Assembly: GCF_001238295.1 (NCBI RefSeq)
Contig: NZ_LGXZ01000001.1
Coordinates: 124,001-188,000 of the forward strand
Source of the DNA: Ruegeria sp. 6PALISEP08
GTDB taxonomy: Bacteria > Pseudomonadota > Alphaproteobacteria > Rhodobacterales > Rhodobacteraceae
Reading direction: 5' to 3'
DNA length: 64,000 nucleotides
A program made the position numbers and the translations under genes. The notes under the pieces were generated by a model, which saw only the letters and a list, made by a program, of their open reading frames with translations, did no database searches and was not told the origin of the DNA. This document shows positions 42,613-53,200 of the stretch, one piece after another (position 1 is the stretch's first letter; each line of letters starts with the position of its first letter).

Positions 42613-43803
42613 TTACTGTTCCAGCGCAGCCACGCCGGGCAGGGTTTTACCTTCCATCCATTCCAGAAACGCACCGCCTGCGGTGGAGATGTAAGAGAAA
42701 TCATGCGCTGCGCCCGATGCGTTCAGCGCTGCAACAGTATCGCCGCCACCAGCAACCGATACCAATTGGCCCGAACGTGTCAAAGCAGCCGCCTTCAGGG
42801 CTGCTGCATTGGTGGCTTTATCAAAGGGTTCGAGCTCGAACGCACCCAGTGGACCGTTCCAGATCAGGGTTTGGCTTTTTGCAAAGATCTCGGTGATTGC
42901 GGTGACGCTTTCAGGGCCTGCATCCAGGATCAAACCATCTTCGGGGCATTGATCGGCGGGCAGGATCTGAGTTGGAGCGTTGGCTTCGAACTTTTCTGCC
43001 ACAACAATGTCCGTCGGCAGGACGATGGTACAGCCCGAGCTTTCGGCTTTGGCCAAGATCTTGACGGCGGTGTCTTTCATGATCCGTTCAGCCAGCGATT
43101 TGCCCACGTTCAGACCTTTGGCCACCAGGAAGGTATTGGCCATGCCGCCGCCGATGATCAGGTAGTCCACCTTGTCTATCAGGTTGCCCAGCAACTCCAG
43201 CTTGGTCGACACTTTCGCACCGCCCACCACAGCAGTCACAGGACGTTTCGGAGCGCCCAGAGCACCTTCCAGCGCCTCAAGCTCAGCCTGCATCAGTCGG
43301 CCTGCGCAAGCGGGTAAAAGCCGCGCCAGAGCTTCGGTAGAACTGTGGGCGCGGTGCGCGGCCGAGAACGCGTCATTGCAATAGACATCACCCAGCTTGG
43401 CCATGCCTGCGGCCAGATCGGTGTCGTTCTTGGTTTCGGCTGCGTGAAAGCGCGTGTTTTCCAGCAGCAATACCTGACCCGGTTGCAGCGCATCGGCGGC
43501 CAGTTCAGCCTCGGTTCCGACGCAATCGGCTGCAAACAGGACCGGAGCACCAAAGGCGCTTTCCAGTGTCGGCACAAGTTGCTTGAGCGACAGGTTCTCG
43601 CGCCGCTCGCCACCCGGGCGTCCGAAATGAGCCAGAAGGATCGGCTTGCCACCAGCAGCCAGAATATCGCGCACGGTCGGCACGATCCGCTGAATTCGGG
43701 TGGCGTCGGTCACAACACCGTCAACGACAGGTACATTGATGTCCACGCGCACCAGCACGCGTTTGCCGTTCAGATCCATATCGTCCAGTGTGTTCCAGCC
43801 CAT
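42613..43803 (-). CDS. pgk: Phosphoglycerate kinase
   Basis: Interconverts 1,3-bisphosphoglycerate and 3-phosphoglycerate with ADP/ATP in glycolysis and gluconeogenesis. 396 aa, normal length. Seen: [40 protein letters not shown], ..[56 protein letters not shown] and the nucleotide-end GGGDTVAAL with [22 protein letters not shown]. Stands alone, divergent from the cyclophilin pair. Confidence 0.98.
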   Translation of the reverse strand: MGWNTLDDMDLNGKRVLVRVDINVPVVDGVVTDATRIQRIVPTVRDILAAGGKPILLAHFGRPGGERRENLSLKQLVPTLESAFGAPVLFAADCVGTEAELAADALQPGQVLLLENTRFHAAETKNDTDLAAGMAKLGDVYCNDAFSAAHRAHSSTEALARLLPACAGRLMQAELEALEGALGAPKRPVTAVVGGAKVSTKLELLGNLIDKVDYLIIGGGMANTFLVAKGLNVGKSLAERIMKDTAVKILAKAESSGCTIVLPTDIVVAEKFEANAPTQILPADQCPEDGLILDAGPESVTAITEIFAKSQTLIWNGPLGAFELEPFDKATNAAALKAAALTRSGQLVSVAGGGDTVAALNASGAAHDFSYISTAGGAFLEWMEGKTLPGVAALEQ

Positions 43804-43936
43804 CGTGCATTCCTTCTCAGTGGCAACCGATTTAGGCGGTTCTTTTCCTGCATTTTGCCCTCAGGTCAATGCGTCACTTGGCATTCACGCGCTTGGGGCA
43901 TAGGTATTTGCGCAAGACTAACGACAGGAGGGCCAC

Positions 43937-44443
43937 ATGGCCGAGATCAAAGATCCCGAAAACACAATCATCGTCGAGCTGAAGGGCGGTAACGTCGTCA
44001 TCGAGCTGCTGCCGGATGTGGCACCTTTGCACAGCGCGCGGATGAAGGAACTGGCCCGTGGCGGAGAATATGACAACGTGGCCTTTCACCGTGTGATCGA
44101 CGGCTTCATGGCGCAAACCGGCGACGTGCAGCATGGCGATATGGAAGACGGTTTCAACCTGCGCATGGCGGGTACTGGCGGGTCCTCGCTGCCGAACGTT
44201 CCGGCAGAGTTTTCCAAGCTGCCCCATGATCGCGGCACGTTGGGTGCTGCTCGGTCGCAGAACCCGGATTCGGCCAACTCGCAGTTCTTCATCAACTTCA
44301 ATGACAACCATTTCCTGAACGGCCAGTACACCGTCTATGGCCGGGTCATCGATGGCATGGAGCATGTGGACGCGATCGTTCGGGGTGAGCCGCCTGCGAA
44401 CCCGGATCGCATGATCAGCGTCAAGGTGGCCGCCGATGCATAA
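43937..44443 (+). CDS. Cytoplasmic cyclophilin-type peptidyl-prolyl isomerase
   Basis: 168 aa without signal peptide. Cyclophilin motifs: NVAFHRVIDGFMAQTGDVQHGD (catalytic Arg), LPHDRGTLGAARSQNPDSANSQFFINFNDNHFLNGQYTVYGRVIDGMEHVDAIV. AGGAGG precedes the ATG. It overlaps the next cyclophilin gene by 8 nt, and the two share long identical segments, so they are a tandem duplication with different cellular locations (PpiB-like). Confidence 0.95.
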   Translation: MAEIKDPENTIIVELKGGNVVIELLPDVAPLHSARMKELARGGEYDNVAFHRVIDGFMAQTGDVQHGDMEDGFNLRMAGTGGSSLPNVPAEFSKLPHDRGTLGAARSQNPDSANSQFFINFNDNHFLNGQYTVYGRVIDGMEHVDAIVRGEPPANPDRMISVKVAADA

Positions 44444-44993
44444 GCTGGCCGCAGCCTTTGCACTTCTGGCCAGCCCCGCGCTGGCCAGCGGTTTGCAGAT
44501 CGACGTCGAAGGGGAAGGGGCCAATGGCACGATCTCGATCGACCTTTTCGAAGACGTTGCGCCCAAGCATGTGGAACAGATCACCGCTCTGGCTGCCAAT
44601 GGCCAGTATGATGGCGTCGTGTTTCATCGCGTGATCGACGGCTTCATGGCGCAAACCGGAGATGTTCAATTCGGCGATTCCAGCGCTGGCGGATTCGACA
44701 TGCGCAAAGCCGGGCGCGGCGGTTCCGACCGCCCGGATCTGCCAGCCGAGTTTTCCGATGTAACCTTTGATCGGGGCGTGGTCGGCATGGCCCGCTCGAA
44801 CGACCCGGATTCAGCCAATTCGCAATTCTTCATCATGTTCGAACCGGGCCCGTTTCTGGATGGCCAATATACTGTTGTCGGTCAAGTAAGCGACGGTATG
44901 GATGTCGTTGATGCGATCAAACGAGGCGCAGGTCAGAACGGTGCGATTATCGGCGCACCGGACGTGATGAAAAAAGTCACCGTCACCGAATAA
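44436..44993 (+). CDS. Exported cyclophilin-type peptidyl-prolyl isomerase
   Basis: 185 aa with a signal peptide (MHKLAAAFALLASPALA|SG), so periplasmic (PpiA-like). The domain is complete: GVVFHRVIDGFMAQTGDVQFGD, MARSNDPDSANSQFFIMFEPGPFLDGQYTVVGQVSDGMDVVDAI. Its start lies within the end of the upstream cyclophilin gene, giving translational coupling of cytoplasmic and periplasmic isoforms. Followed by a strong bidirectional hairpin. Confidence 0.94.
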   Translation: MHKLAAAFALLASPALASGLQIDVEGEGANGTISIDLFEDVAPKHVEQITALAANGQYDGVVFHRVIDGFMAQTGDVQFGDSSAGGFDMRKAGRGGSDRPDLPAEFSDVTFDRGVVGMARSNDPDSANSQFFIMFEPGPFLDGQYTVVGQVSDGMDVVDAIKRGAGQNGAIIGAPDVMKKVTVTE

Positions 44994-45001
44994 ACCGAAA
45001 A

Positions 45002-45027
45002 GCCCGACGCTATTCAGAGCGTCGGGC
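45002..45027. terminator. Bidirectional hairpin between cyclophilin and aquaporin genes
   Basis: Perfect 10-bp stem GCCCGACGCT/AGCGTCGGGC, 6-nt loop; four T follow on the reverse strand and two on the forward strand. Confidence 0.75.
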
Positions 45028-45058
45028 CTTATCTTGTCACTGGTTGCGAGAACAAGCA

Positions 45059-45751
45059 TCAATCGTCGGGTGACATCAACTTCCAGATCACTGCGCCGAT
45101 CGCTCCACCGATCAGTGGGGCCACCCAAAACAGCCAGAGCTGCGCCAGGGCAGGGCCTTCGGCAAACAAGGCCACTCCGGTAGACCGTGCAGGATTGACC
45201 GAGGTATTGGTCACAGGGATCGATATCAAATGGATCAGGGTCAGTGCCAAGCCGATGGCGATGGGGGCGAATCCGGGGGGTGCCTTTTCCGATGTTGAAC
45301 CCAAAATGATCAGAATGAAGAACGCGGTCAGGACTATCTCGATCACCAGCGCCGAGGTCAGCGAATACCCTTCGGGTGAAGCTTCACCATAACCGTTGGA
45401 GGCAAACCCTCCGACACCCGAAAAATCAGGTGCGCCGCTGACGATCAGATAGAGGACAACGGCGGCGACAATTGCGCCCAAAACCTGAGCGACCCAATAG
45501 GGCAGCAGGTCTTTGGCCGGAAATCTCCCGCCGATCATCAATCCCAAACTGACGGCCGGATTGAAGTGCCCGCCCGAGATGTGGCCCACCGTGTAGGCCA
45601 TGGTCAGTACCGTCAGGCCAAAGGCGAAGGACACGCCAAGCCACCCGATGCCGACATCCGCAACACCGGCTGCCAATACGGCACTGCCGCACCCCCCAAG
45701 AACCAGCCAGAAAGTGCCGAAGAATTCGGCAAGTAATTTCGATGACATCAA
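45059..45751 (-). CDS. aqpZ: Aquaporin (MIP family, AqpZ-like)
   Basis: Water channel in the inner membrane. 230 aa, six helices and both half-helix motifs: [15 protein letters not shown] and [16 protein letters not shown]. The narrow selectivity filter is suggested by the His in [13 protein letters not shown] and Arg after the second NPA, as in water-specific AqpZ. The upstream gap is AT-rich (TTAAGTGTAATTCAAAAATTAAC), likely its promoter. Convergent with the cyclophilins. Confidence 0.93.
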   Translation of the reverse strand: MMSSKLLAEFFGTFWLVLGGCGSAVLAAGVADVGIGWLGVSFAFGLTVLTMAYTVGHISGGHFNPAVSLGLMIGGRFPAKDLLPYWVAQVLGAIVAAVVLYLIVSGAPDFSGVGGFASNGYGEASPEGYSLTSALVIEIVLTAFFILIILGSTSEKAPPGFAPIAIGLALTLIHLISIPVTNTSVNPARSTGVALFAEGPALAQLWLFWVAPLIGGAIGAVIWKLMSPDD

Positions 45752-45860
45752 AAATCCTCCACGATGTTATTAGGTTAAGTGTAATTCAAAAATTAACTTT
45801 TGTTAAATTATGGCGAACGGGGAATTTGCCGGGTGCCCTCTCATCTTGGGCAATAAGTGA

Positions 45861-46670
45861 CTAGTGCCATCGTACGGGGTCCAGGTGAAACAGTTTTGAC
45901 AACTGTTCATAGACCTCCGGATCAGAGGTGCGCAGCGCCTTGGGTCGTTCAAAAAACACTTCAACCGAAACGGCAAAAAATTCTTCATGCCCTTCTGCGC
46001 CGTAGGGATCAATCACAGTTGGTCGCCCCATTTCAACGGCCTGTACATGGGCGTCATAAGCCGTCAGAAACGCGGCCTCCCATTCTGAAAAGCTCTGGTT
46101 ACCGCTGAGCACGGGTACACCATTGGCCGAACCTGTCAGATCGTCGATCTGATGGGCGAATTCGTGAAAGACCACATTTTGCCCGTCGTGATCGTTCATC
46201 GCGCCGCGCTGGCTATGCGCCCAGGACAGGATCACAGGGCCACGGTTCCAGCTTTCTCCGGTGCGTACGATCTCTTTTTCCGTGACGACATAACCGCTGT
46301 GGCGGCTTTGTCTGGATTTGAAAGCACTGGGATAGATCAGGATGGTGGTCAGGTTGTCATACCAAAGATCGGTGTTCACGACCAACAGACAGGCCTGTGC
46401 GGCGATGGACATTTGCATGTCTTCGGTAACGTCCAGACCGTCGCAGCCGATGAACTCAACCTGGTCCAGGAACAGGTTGATCTTGCCCTCAAGCTTTGCG
46501 CGCAAATCTTGCGGCAGTTTCCGCAAGATCGGCACCTGAGCGTCGATAAGGTGCCGTTGCTGATCGGTCAACGGCGCGGCCAACAAGGCGCGGCGCGCCT
46601 GCTGTTTCGACCAAAAGTAATAAGTCACACCTCCAGCGATCAGCGCGACAAGTGTCAGGAATATCAACAT
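45861..46670 (-). CDS. mtfA: Zinc peptidase of the MtfA family (M90)
   Basis: 269 aa with an N-terminal membrane helix (about 2-20, LIFLTLVALIAGGVTYYFW), then the MtfA domain. The zinc motif is VVFHEFAHQIDDLTGSANG and the second Glu lies in AEGHEEFFAVSVEVFFERP. In enterobacteria MtfA binds the Mlc repressor and links to glucose uptake; whether that holds in this lineage is unknown. The membrane anchor differs from the soluble E. coli protein. Confidence 0.92.
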   Translation of the reverse strand: MLIFLTLVALIAGGVTYYFWSKQQARRALLAAPLTDQQRHLIDAQVPILRKLPQDLRAKLEGKINLFLDQVEFIGCDGLDVTEDMQMSIAAQACLLVVNTDLWYDNLTTILIYPSAFKSRQSRHSGYVVTEKEIVRTGESWNRGPVILSWAHSQRGAMNDHDGQNVVFHEFAHQIDDLTGSANGVPVLSGNQSFSEWEAAFLTAYDAHVQAVEMGRPTVIDPYGAEGHEEFFAVSVEVFFERPKALRTSDPEVYEQLSKLFHLDPVRWH

Positions 46671-46731
46671 GGCCCGACCCTAGCGCGATCCCTGCGGGAT
46701 CAAAACCAGTTTCCCGGGCAAGCAATTGCCC

Positions 46732-46766
46732 AAAAAAAATGACGCCGCTGGTTTCCCTGCGGCGTC
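46732..46766 (-). terminator. Intrinsic terminator after the bactofilin gene
   Basis: Reverse strand: GACGCCGC/GCGGCGTC stem followed by A and eight T, 25 nt after the bactofilin stop. Confidence 0.88.
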
Positions 46767-46790
46767 TCGGTTCTGACTTGAGAGTCAGGA

Positions 46791-47291
46791 TTATTGTTTG
46801 ACGTCTGCTGCCGGGTTCGATCCGGCCTTGGCGCTGCGACCGGGGTTCAGCGGATCGTCCTGACGCTGCACGGAACCTTCGAAATGCGCGCCGCTTTCGA
46901 TCGCGATAGTCTTGTGGATGATGTCGCCCTCGACGCGTGCGGTCGAAGTCAGGCGCACCTTCAGGCCACGTACGCGGCCCACGATACGTCCGTTGATGAC
47001 GACGTCATCTGCGGTGACTTCACCTTTGATCGTCGCCGACTCACCAATGGTCAGCAGATGGGCACGAATGTCGCCCTCCACGGTGCCTTCCACCTGAATG
47101 TCACCAGAGGTCTTGATGTTGCCGGTGATGTGCAGGTCCGAGGACAGAACCGACGCAGGCGGCTTTGGCTTGGGTGCAGTGGCAGGTTTCGACTCTGTCG
47201 GTGCAGGTGCCGCTGGGGTCGCCGATGCGGCAGGTTTGGCCGCCTCAGGTGCCTTGGATGCGGGTTCGTTGATTTTGCTTTTAGAAAACAT
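46791..47291 (-). CDS. Bactofilin (polymer-forming cytoskeletal protein)
   Basis: 166 aa: a disordered Ala/Pro/Lys N-terminus (1-45), the right-handed beta-helix core (SSDLHITGNIKTSGDIQVEGTVEGDIRAHLLTIGESATIKGEVTADDVVINGRIVGRVRGLKVRLTSTARVEGDIIHKTIAIESGAHFEGSV) and a short tail. Bactofilins self-assemble on the inner membrane and position wall enzymes. Its start overlaps the end of an M23 peptidase gene by 11 nt, a pairing seen where bactofilins recruit peptidoglycan hydrolases. Confidence 0.93.
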   Translation of the reverse strand: MFSKSKINEPASKAPEAAKPAASATPAAPAPTESKPATAPKPKPPASVLSSDLHITGNIKTSGDIQVEGTVEGDIRAHLLTIGESATIKGEVTADDVVINGRIVGRVRGLKVRLTSTARVEGDIIHKTIAIESGAHFEGSVQRQDDPLNPGRSAKAGSNPAADVKQ

Positions 47292-48612
47292 TTCTCGCAG
47301 CCTTAATGTAAGTCATTGGATTTCTTGGCACACCGTCGACGCGAACCTCATAGTGCAGATGCGTGCCGGTAGACCGTCCGGTGCTACCCATATCAGCAAT
47401 ATGATCCCCGCGCGAGACCCTTTGACCAACCTTCACGTTGATCTTGGTGTTATGAGCGTAAAGTGTCTCAACTCCAAACGCGTGTTTGATTTTCACAAGC
47501 CGTCCGAAACCCGATTGCCAGCCTGCATGAGTGACCACGCCATCCGCAGTTGCAAAGATATCAGTGCCATGCGCGCCAGCAAAATCCGCGCCGTTATGCA
47601 TACGGCGACCGCCGGATTTGGGGTCGCGACGTGTGCCAAACCCGCTGGTGTATCGAACCGCGCTGTGGACCGGGCTGGCGAAGGGGGCCTTTTCCGCAGC
47701 AATCCGGTACAGGTTCAGCTGATCCATCTGTTGAAGCAAAATGTTCGCGCGGGCTTCTTCGGCGGACAGCTCGTCCTCCTCGCCACGCGTGCTAAGGGAT
47801 AAAGGGGTCAGCGGACCGCCCATACCGCTATATCCGCGCCGGACCTCTTCAATGATGCGATCGGTGGGCATTCCCGCCTGGCGGAACATCTTGTCCAGTG
47901 GCTCGACCGAGATCACCATGGCTTCTTCCAACTGGCGGAAAATCTCGTCGCTGCGCTCTTGCATCAGACGGATTTCCAGTTCCAGTTCGTCCCTCTGAAC
48001 CAATGCATCTTGCGCGTCCGAAGCGATTTGGTCGCGTTCTTCGGCAGTGCGGGCCAGTGCATCGGTCATGAAGGCCATTTGCACCGGGGCGGTGGAGGCC
48101 GTCATGTACATGTCGGTGTCACTGGTTTCCTGTTTCAGGTTTGCCAGTTCCGTCCGTGCCTCTTCCCGCTGCTTCATCGTGCTGCGCAGCGTCGTCTGGA
48201 TGACTTCGATGCCGGTCTCAAGTTCGCGACGACGGTTTTCCGACGCCAGCAACTCGGACTGCATCGCGGAAATCTGTTCCAGTGCAGCGTTAAAGCGGTC
48301 TTGCGCCGCCAAAGCTTCTTGAGCGCGTGCGTCCCTTTCGGCTGACAGGATATTCAGGCGTTCCTGATAAGTAGCCTGATCGCGCTTGGCCTGTTCCCTG
48401 AAGTTGCCCGACCCGATGCTGTCCATCAGCAGAATGGCCGTCGCAATCACCGCCCAACCGACCATCACCGAAACACCAGCGACAGCTATCACCTGCGTTT
48501 CCGAGCTGAGCCGGATAAAACGCGTGTCTTTGTCGGATTTCAGAAAAACCCGGCGTTCCGGGAAGCGCCGTTCAAGCAGCGAGTGAAACTTTATTGCCAG
48601 ACGTGTTCGCAC
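47281..48612 (-). CDS. Membrane-anchored M23-family murein peptidase with coiled coil (DUF5930 type)
   Basis: 443 aa: a cytoplasmic basic N-terminus, one helix at about 42-64 (VIAVAGVSVMVGWAVIATAILLM), a long coiled coil (about 75-250) and a C-terminal LytM/M23 domain (about 320-440). Zinc and catalytic residues lie in MHNGADFAGAHGTDIFATADGVVTHAGW, YAHNTKINVKVGQRVSRGDHIADMG and GTHLHYEVRVDG. It cuts peptide cross-links in the wall. Co-transcribed and overlapping with the bactofilin. Confidence 0.93.
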   Translation of the reverse strand: MRTRLAIKFHSLLERRFPERRVFLKSDKDTRFIRLSSETQVIAVAGVSVMVGWAVIATAILLMDSIGSGNFREQAKRDQATYQERLNILSAERDARAQEALAAQDRFNAALEQISAMQSELLASENRRRELETGIEVIQTTLRSTMKQREEARTELANLKQETSDTDMYMTASTAPVQMAFMTDALARTAEERDQIASDAQDALVQRDELELEIRLMQERSDEIFRQLEEAMVISVEPLDKMFRQAGMPTDRIIEEVRRGYSGMGGPLTPLSLSTRGEEDELSAEEARANILLQQMDQLNLYRIAAEKAPFASPVHSAVRYTSGFGTRRDPKSGGRRMHNGADFAGAHGTDIFATADGVVTHAGWQSGFGRLVKIKHAFGVETLYAHNTKINVKVGQRVSRGDHIADMGSTGRSTGTHLHYEVRVDGVPRNPMTYIKAARNVF

Positions 48613-48785
48613 GCGTCTTACCTCTCATCCCCAAGATCGGGACCGGTCATGAGTGCCTGCCGTCCCTTGGGCCGATTGCATAAACGGACGCTCGCGTTCG
48701 GGCAAGTTTGTTGACCTGTCTGCGTCAAACAGCGCAAGAATCCCCCGAAGATCGGCGGGAATTTGCCGAAAATGACAGAGAAGTG

Positions 48786-49625
48786 TCAGTTTGTGATTTC
48801 GCCGGGCGCGGGCAGGTCTTCGGTCAGTGGCCAATAGAAATCGGGGGGCAGGCCAGCCTCTGCACGTTTTTCCTCGTTAAAGGGCGGCTTCAGCACACCG
48901 TGAAAATAGCGCCGGACCAGCGCGTGAAACACATCTTTAGGATCGGCATTTTCGCGACCACACAGGAAATGGAACCACTTGGACCCATAGGCGACGTGAC
49001 CGACTTCCTCTGCATAGATCACCTCTAGCGCCGCAATGGCTTGGTCTGCCTTGGCCTTGCGGAAGATCTCAATCATGCCGGGGGTAACATCCAGCCCGCG
49101 TGCTTCAAGCACCATTGGAACAACGGCCAGCCGCCCCATCAAATCTTCGGCTGTATCCTCGGCGGCCCGCCACATGCCGGCATGGGCGGGCAGGGCGCCG
49201 TAATGGCTGCCCATTTGCTCCAGGCAATCGCAGATCATTTCGAAATGGCGCGATTCCTCTTCGGCGCATTTCACCCAGTCATCGTAAAAGCCGATCGGCA
49301 TGGGCACATGCCCGAACCGCGCGATGATGTCCCAGTGCAGATCAACCGCGTTCAATTCGATATGCGCCACAGCGTGCAAAAGGGCTATGCGCCCTGCCTC
49401 GGTCCCCGGTTTCCGCTTTGGCACTTCACGGGGTGACAGAAGCTCGGGCTTATCCGGGCGGGCGGGGTTCAGAGGCGGAGTAGCTGTGCCGATCTCGATT
49501 GGGTCGGCGTCGCTCTTGCGGGCTGCGAACCATGCGGCTGCGTGGGTCTTGGACAGGGCGGTCTTGGTCCGCCCGTCCGCTGCTGTCAGAACCTCTGTCG
49601 CCATCTGTGTCAGTGTCTTGGTCAC
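48786..49625 (-). CDS. DUF455 / ferritin-like domain protein
   Basis: 279 aa from a GTG at 49625 with GGAG about 8 nt upstream; an ATG at 49604 is the alternative. The four-helix ferritin-like core supplies metal ligands: AHIELNAVDLHWD, KCAEEESRHFEMICDCL, and EVIYAEEVGHVAYGSKWFHFL. Such proteins bind di-iron centres; some members hydroxylate tRNA or act in oxidative stress, but this member's role is unknown. Same strand as bcp upstream, across a 69-bp gap. Confidence 0.85.
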   Translation of the reverse strand: MTKTLTQMATEVLTAADGRTKTALSKTHAAAWFAARKSDADPIEIGTATPPLNPARPDKPELLSPREVPKRKPGTEAGRIALLHAVAHIELNAVDLHWDIIARFGHVPMPIGFYDDWVKCAEEESRHFEMICDCLEQMGSHYGALPAHAGMWRAAEDTAEDLMGRLAVVPMVLEARGLDVTPGMIEIFRKAKADQAIAALEVIYAEEVGHVAYGSKWFHFLCGRENADPKDVFHALVRRYFHGVLKPPFNEEKRAEAGLPPDFYWPLTEDLPAPGEITN

Positions 49626-49694
49626 GGGGGTCGCTCCGCCTCAGTCGTGTCGAGGCGGGTGATAAACCGGATGGCATGACAGGTCGAGGGGGGC

Positions 49695-50156
49695 TTACAA
49701 AGCTTTCACCGCCTCGAGCACCTCATCCACGTGACCGGGCACTTTGACCTTGCGCCAGATTTTGGCAATACGACCTTCTGCATCAATCACAAAGGTCGAG
49801 CGTTCGATGCCCATCGACTTTCGGCCATACATGTTCTTTTCCACCCATACACCGTAGTCCTCGCAAACGGTCGAGTTTTCATCCGACAGAAGCGGCGTGG
49901 TCAGCCCGTGTTTCGCAACAAATTTGTCATGCTTGGCGATGCTGTCGCGCGAGATGCCGAAAACTTGAGCGCCTGCATCCGCAAAGGCCTGAAGTTGCTC
50001 TGAGAAACCGATGGATTCCTTGGTGCAGCCCGGCGTATCATCGCGGGGATAGAAGAACAAAACCACAGTGCCACCGCGCTGTGCCGAAAGCGTCACCTCG
50101 CCGGCGCCGTCGCGCGGCAAAGTGAAGTCGGGGGCCATGTCTGAAATGTCGGGCAT
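49695..50156 (-). CDS. bcp: Thioredoxin-dependent peroxiredoxin (BCP type)
   Basis: Reduces peroxides. 153 aa with the peroxidatic Cys at C44 in FYPRDDTPGCTKES. The close resolving Cys of E. coli BCP (five residues on) is missing (Ile at that site); C98 in NSTVCEDYGVW is in the position used by the other BCP subclass. Also seen: GISRDSIAKHDKFVAKHGL and RSTFVIDAEGRI. Confidence 0.95.
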   Translation of the reverse strand: MPDISDMAPDFTLPRDGAGEVTLSAQRGGTVVLFFYPRDDTPGCTKESIGFSEQLQAFADAGAQVFGISRDSIAKHDKFVAKHGLTTPLLSDENSTVCEDYGVWVEKNMYGRKSMGIERSTFVIDAEGRIAKIWRKVKVPGHVDEVLEAVKAL

Positions 50157-50215
50157 TGGAAACTCCGCTAAAGGTTTTTAAAGGCTGCCTGATATCATAG
50201 GGCAACACGTGCGGG

Positions 50216-53200
50216 TTGGAAGGCGTGGATAGCAAATTGAAGCAGCATGACGGCGACGAACTAAACGAACCGGATCAACCGGTGCGTCGTCGGTCGCGTC
50301 GGCGCGCAGCCGGTCTTTGGGCCATGCGTGGTGTCATCATACTGGTGCTGCTGGCGATGTTCACTGGCTTCATGGTGGTGGGGCAAAGGATGCACGCGCC
50401 TGCCTGGCTAAGGGACAGGGTCGAAGCCCGGCTGGAACAGGCGCTGGGGGGGCTGCAAATCCACTTTGGTGATGTCAGTTTCATCATTCACGAAGGCTGG
50501 CGGCCTCGGCTGCGCCTGACCGACGTTGCCATCAGCGACGCGGCGGGCCAGCAGATTGCGCAGGTCTCGGACATGCGCGCCAGCCTTGCCATGCGCCCGT
50601 TGTTGCGTGGGCATGTCCGCCCGAAACGCATCATCCTGAGCGGAGCGCAGATCGCCCTGACCCGAGACGCGGATGGCGCGCTGACCCTGACGGTGGGGTC
50701 GGACAGCGCACCGGTGCAAGAGGCACCGAACCTGGCAGAGTTGATCGAGGCATCCGATCAGGTGTTCCTGTCTCCGGCCCTGTCTGCACTGACTTCGATC
50801 GAACTGGATGCGATCACGCTGGATTACAGTGATTTGCGACAGGGGCGATCATGGGTGCTGGATGGTGGCCATATTCAGGCCAACCGCAGTGACAACGAAG
50901 TGCGACTGGCCACCGGGTTTTCGGTTCTTTCGGGGCGGGATTACGTCAGCGCCATCGAGGCCAATTACACCAGCGTCCTGGGCACCCCCGCCGCGAGTTT
51001 TGGTATCTCGGTCTCGGACCTGCCCGCCGAAGACATTGCTGGTCAAAGCCCTGTATTGGCATGGCTGCAGGTCTTGCGGGCGCCGATTTCGGGCGCGTTG
51101 CGGGGCAGTATCGATGATAGCGGTGCCATCGGAACGGGCTTTGCAACGCTCAATCTTGGGGCAGGGGTCGTGCAGCCCAACCCCAAAACGCGCCCAGTGC
51201 CGTTTGAATCTGCCCGCACTTATTTTACCTATGACCCAAAATCGCAGATGCTGGATTTTAACGACGTCTCGGTGGTTTCGGCCTGGGGCGAAGTGCAGGC
51301 GGACGGCCAGGCGTTCCTGCAAGGGGTGGAAGAAGGCGTTCTGGATAGTTTGACCGCGCAGATGCGCCTGTCCGGGATCAATGTGAACCCGGCCAACCTG
51401 TTTCCGGAACCAATTCAGCTGTCCCGCGCCAGCCTGGATTTCAAAATGGAATTGGACCCGTTCAGGTTGCAGCTTGGGCAGGTTACTGTCGAAGATCCAG
51501 ATCACATCGTGCGCGCTTTTGGGGTGCTGAGCGGCAGGCCGGATGGCTGGGCCGTAGAGCTTGATGCCCATCTGGATCAGATGACCTCTGACAAGGTTCT
51601 CAGCTATTGGCCCGAGCTTTTGGCTCCGAAACCGCGCGAGTGGGTCACGAAGAACCTTTACGAAGGCGTTCTGTCTGACATGGATTTCGCCCTGCGGCTC
51701 GAGCCCCGATCGAAGCCCGATCTGTATTTGGACTTCGGATTCGAGAAAGCCAAGATCCAGTTCGTTAAAACCCTGCCGCCGATAGAAAGCGCCCAAGGGC
51801 AGGCCAGCCTGATTAATCGGCGCTTTACCGTCACCGCGCAAAAGGGAGTGGTGATCGCGGACGAAGGTGGGGCCGTGGATGCCGCGGGCACGTCTTTCAT
51901 CATTCCCGATACGGATATCAAGAAATCCGCGCCTGGAATTGTGCGCATCCAGGCCAAGGGCAGTGTGACGGCTGCACTGTCCCTGTTGGACCGGCCCCCG
52001 CTTGAATTGCTGACCAAAGCGGGATTGCCCGTCGATGTTGCCAATGGAACGGCCTCGCTGGTCGGTACCCTGTCCTTGCCGTTGAAGAAGGGGCTGAAGT
52101 TTCAGGACACGACGTTTCACTTCGATGGCACGCTGGCCAACCTGTTCAGTGATCGCTTGGTGCCGGGGTTCACGGTCAGCGCTGCATTGCTGGACCTGTC
52201 CGGCAACCAGTCGGGTGTTCAGATACAGGGACAGGGGCAATTCGGAGATGTGCCGCTTGAGGCACTTTGGCGGCAACCGATTGATGGTGAAAATGCTCAG
52301 CGCAGCACGCTGACCGGCCAGATCGAACTGTCCCCACGCTTGATGGATGAAATCGGGGCGGGTTTGCCTCCGGGAATGCTGACCGGGTCTGGTGTTGCGA
52401 ATCTCACTCTGGGTCTTGGTGCCGACCTTCCCCCCAAGTTGTCAGTGGAATCGAACCTTCAAGGCGTTTCGCTGGCGATCCCAGAATTGGGCTGGCGGAA
52501 GGGGGCTAACACGACGGGCTCGCTGACCGCGGAAGCGACGTTGGGCAAGCAACTGAAGGTCGACAGCCTGCGCATCGAGGGCGCTGGCCTACGTACAAGC
52601 GCATCGATGACCTTTCACGAGAATGGCGATTTCGACCGCATAAGGTTCAGCTCATTCGATCTTGGGAATTGGCTGGCAGTTCCGGCCGAGATGATCGGGC
52701 GCGGGAATGCCGTTCCGGACATTCGTGTTCTCGGCGGTGTGCTGGATATGGGAAAAGCAACGTTCGGCGAAAGCAGCGGTGGCGGTGCAGGGCCCAAACT
52801 GGACGTGGCACTTGATCGTCTGCAAGTGACCGAAACAGTTGCACTGACGGGTTTCAAGGGCACGTTTCAGACAACCGGCGGGGTGAACGGAGGGTTTACC
52901 GCTCAGGTCAATGGCGGGGCATCGGTTGCCGGCCAGGTGAGCCCACGCGGAAACCGTAGTGCGGTAACACTTTCGTCGAAAGATGCGGGGGCCGTGTTGC
53001 GCTCTGCCGGGGTGCTGACCCAAGCGCGCGGTGGTGACATGACCCTCAATCTCGAGCCGGTTGCCGGGCCCGGCAGCTACGACGTCATCCTGAAAATCGT
53101 CAATACACGCATCACCGATGCTCCGGCCATGGCGGCCTTGCTGAATGCGATCAGCCTTGTTGGCCTGCTGGACGAGATGGCAGGGCAGGGCATCTTTTTC

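Noticed and set aside
50849..52276. A 475-codon reverse frame inside the AsmA-like gene
   Set aside because: Shadow of the sense gene; Arg/Gln/His-rich composition, no ribosome site and no domain.
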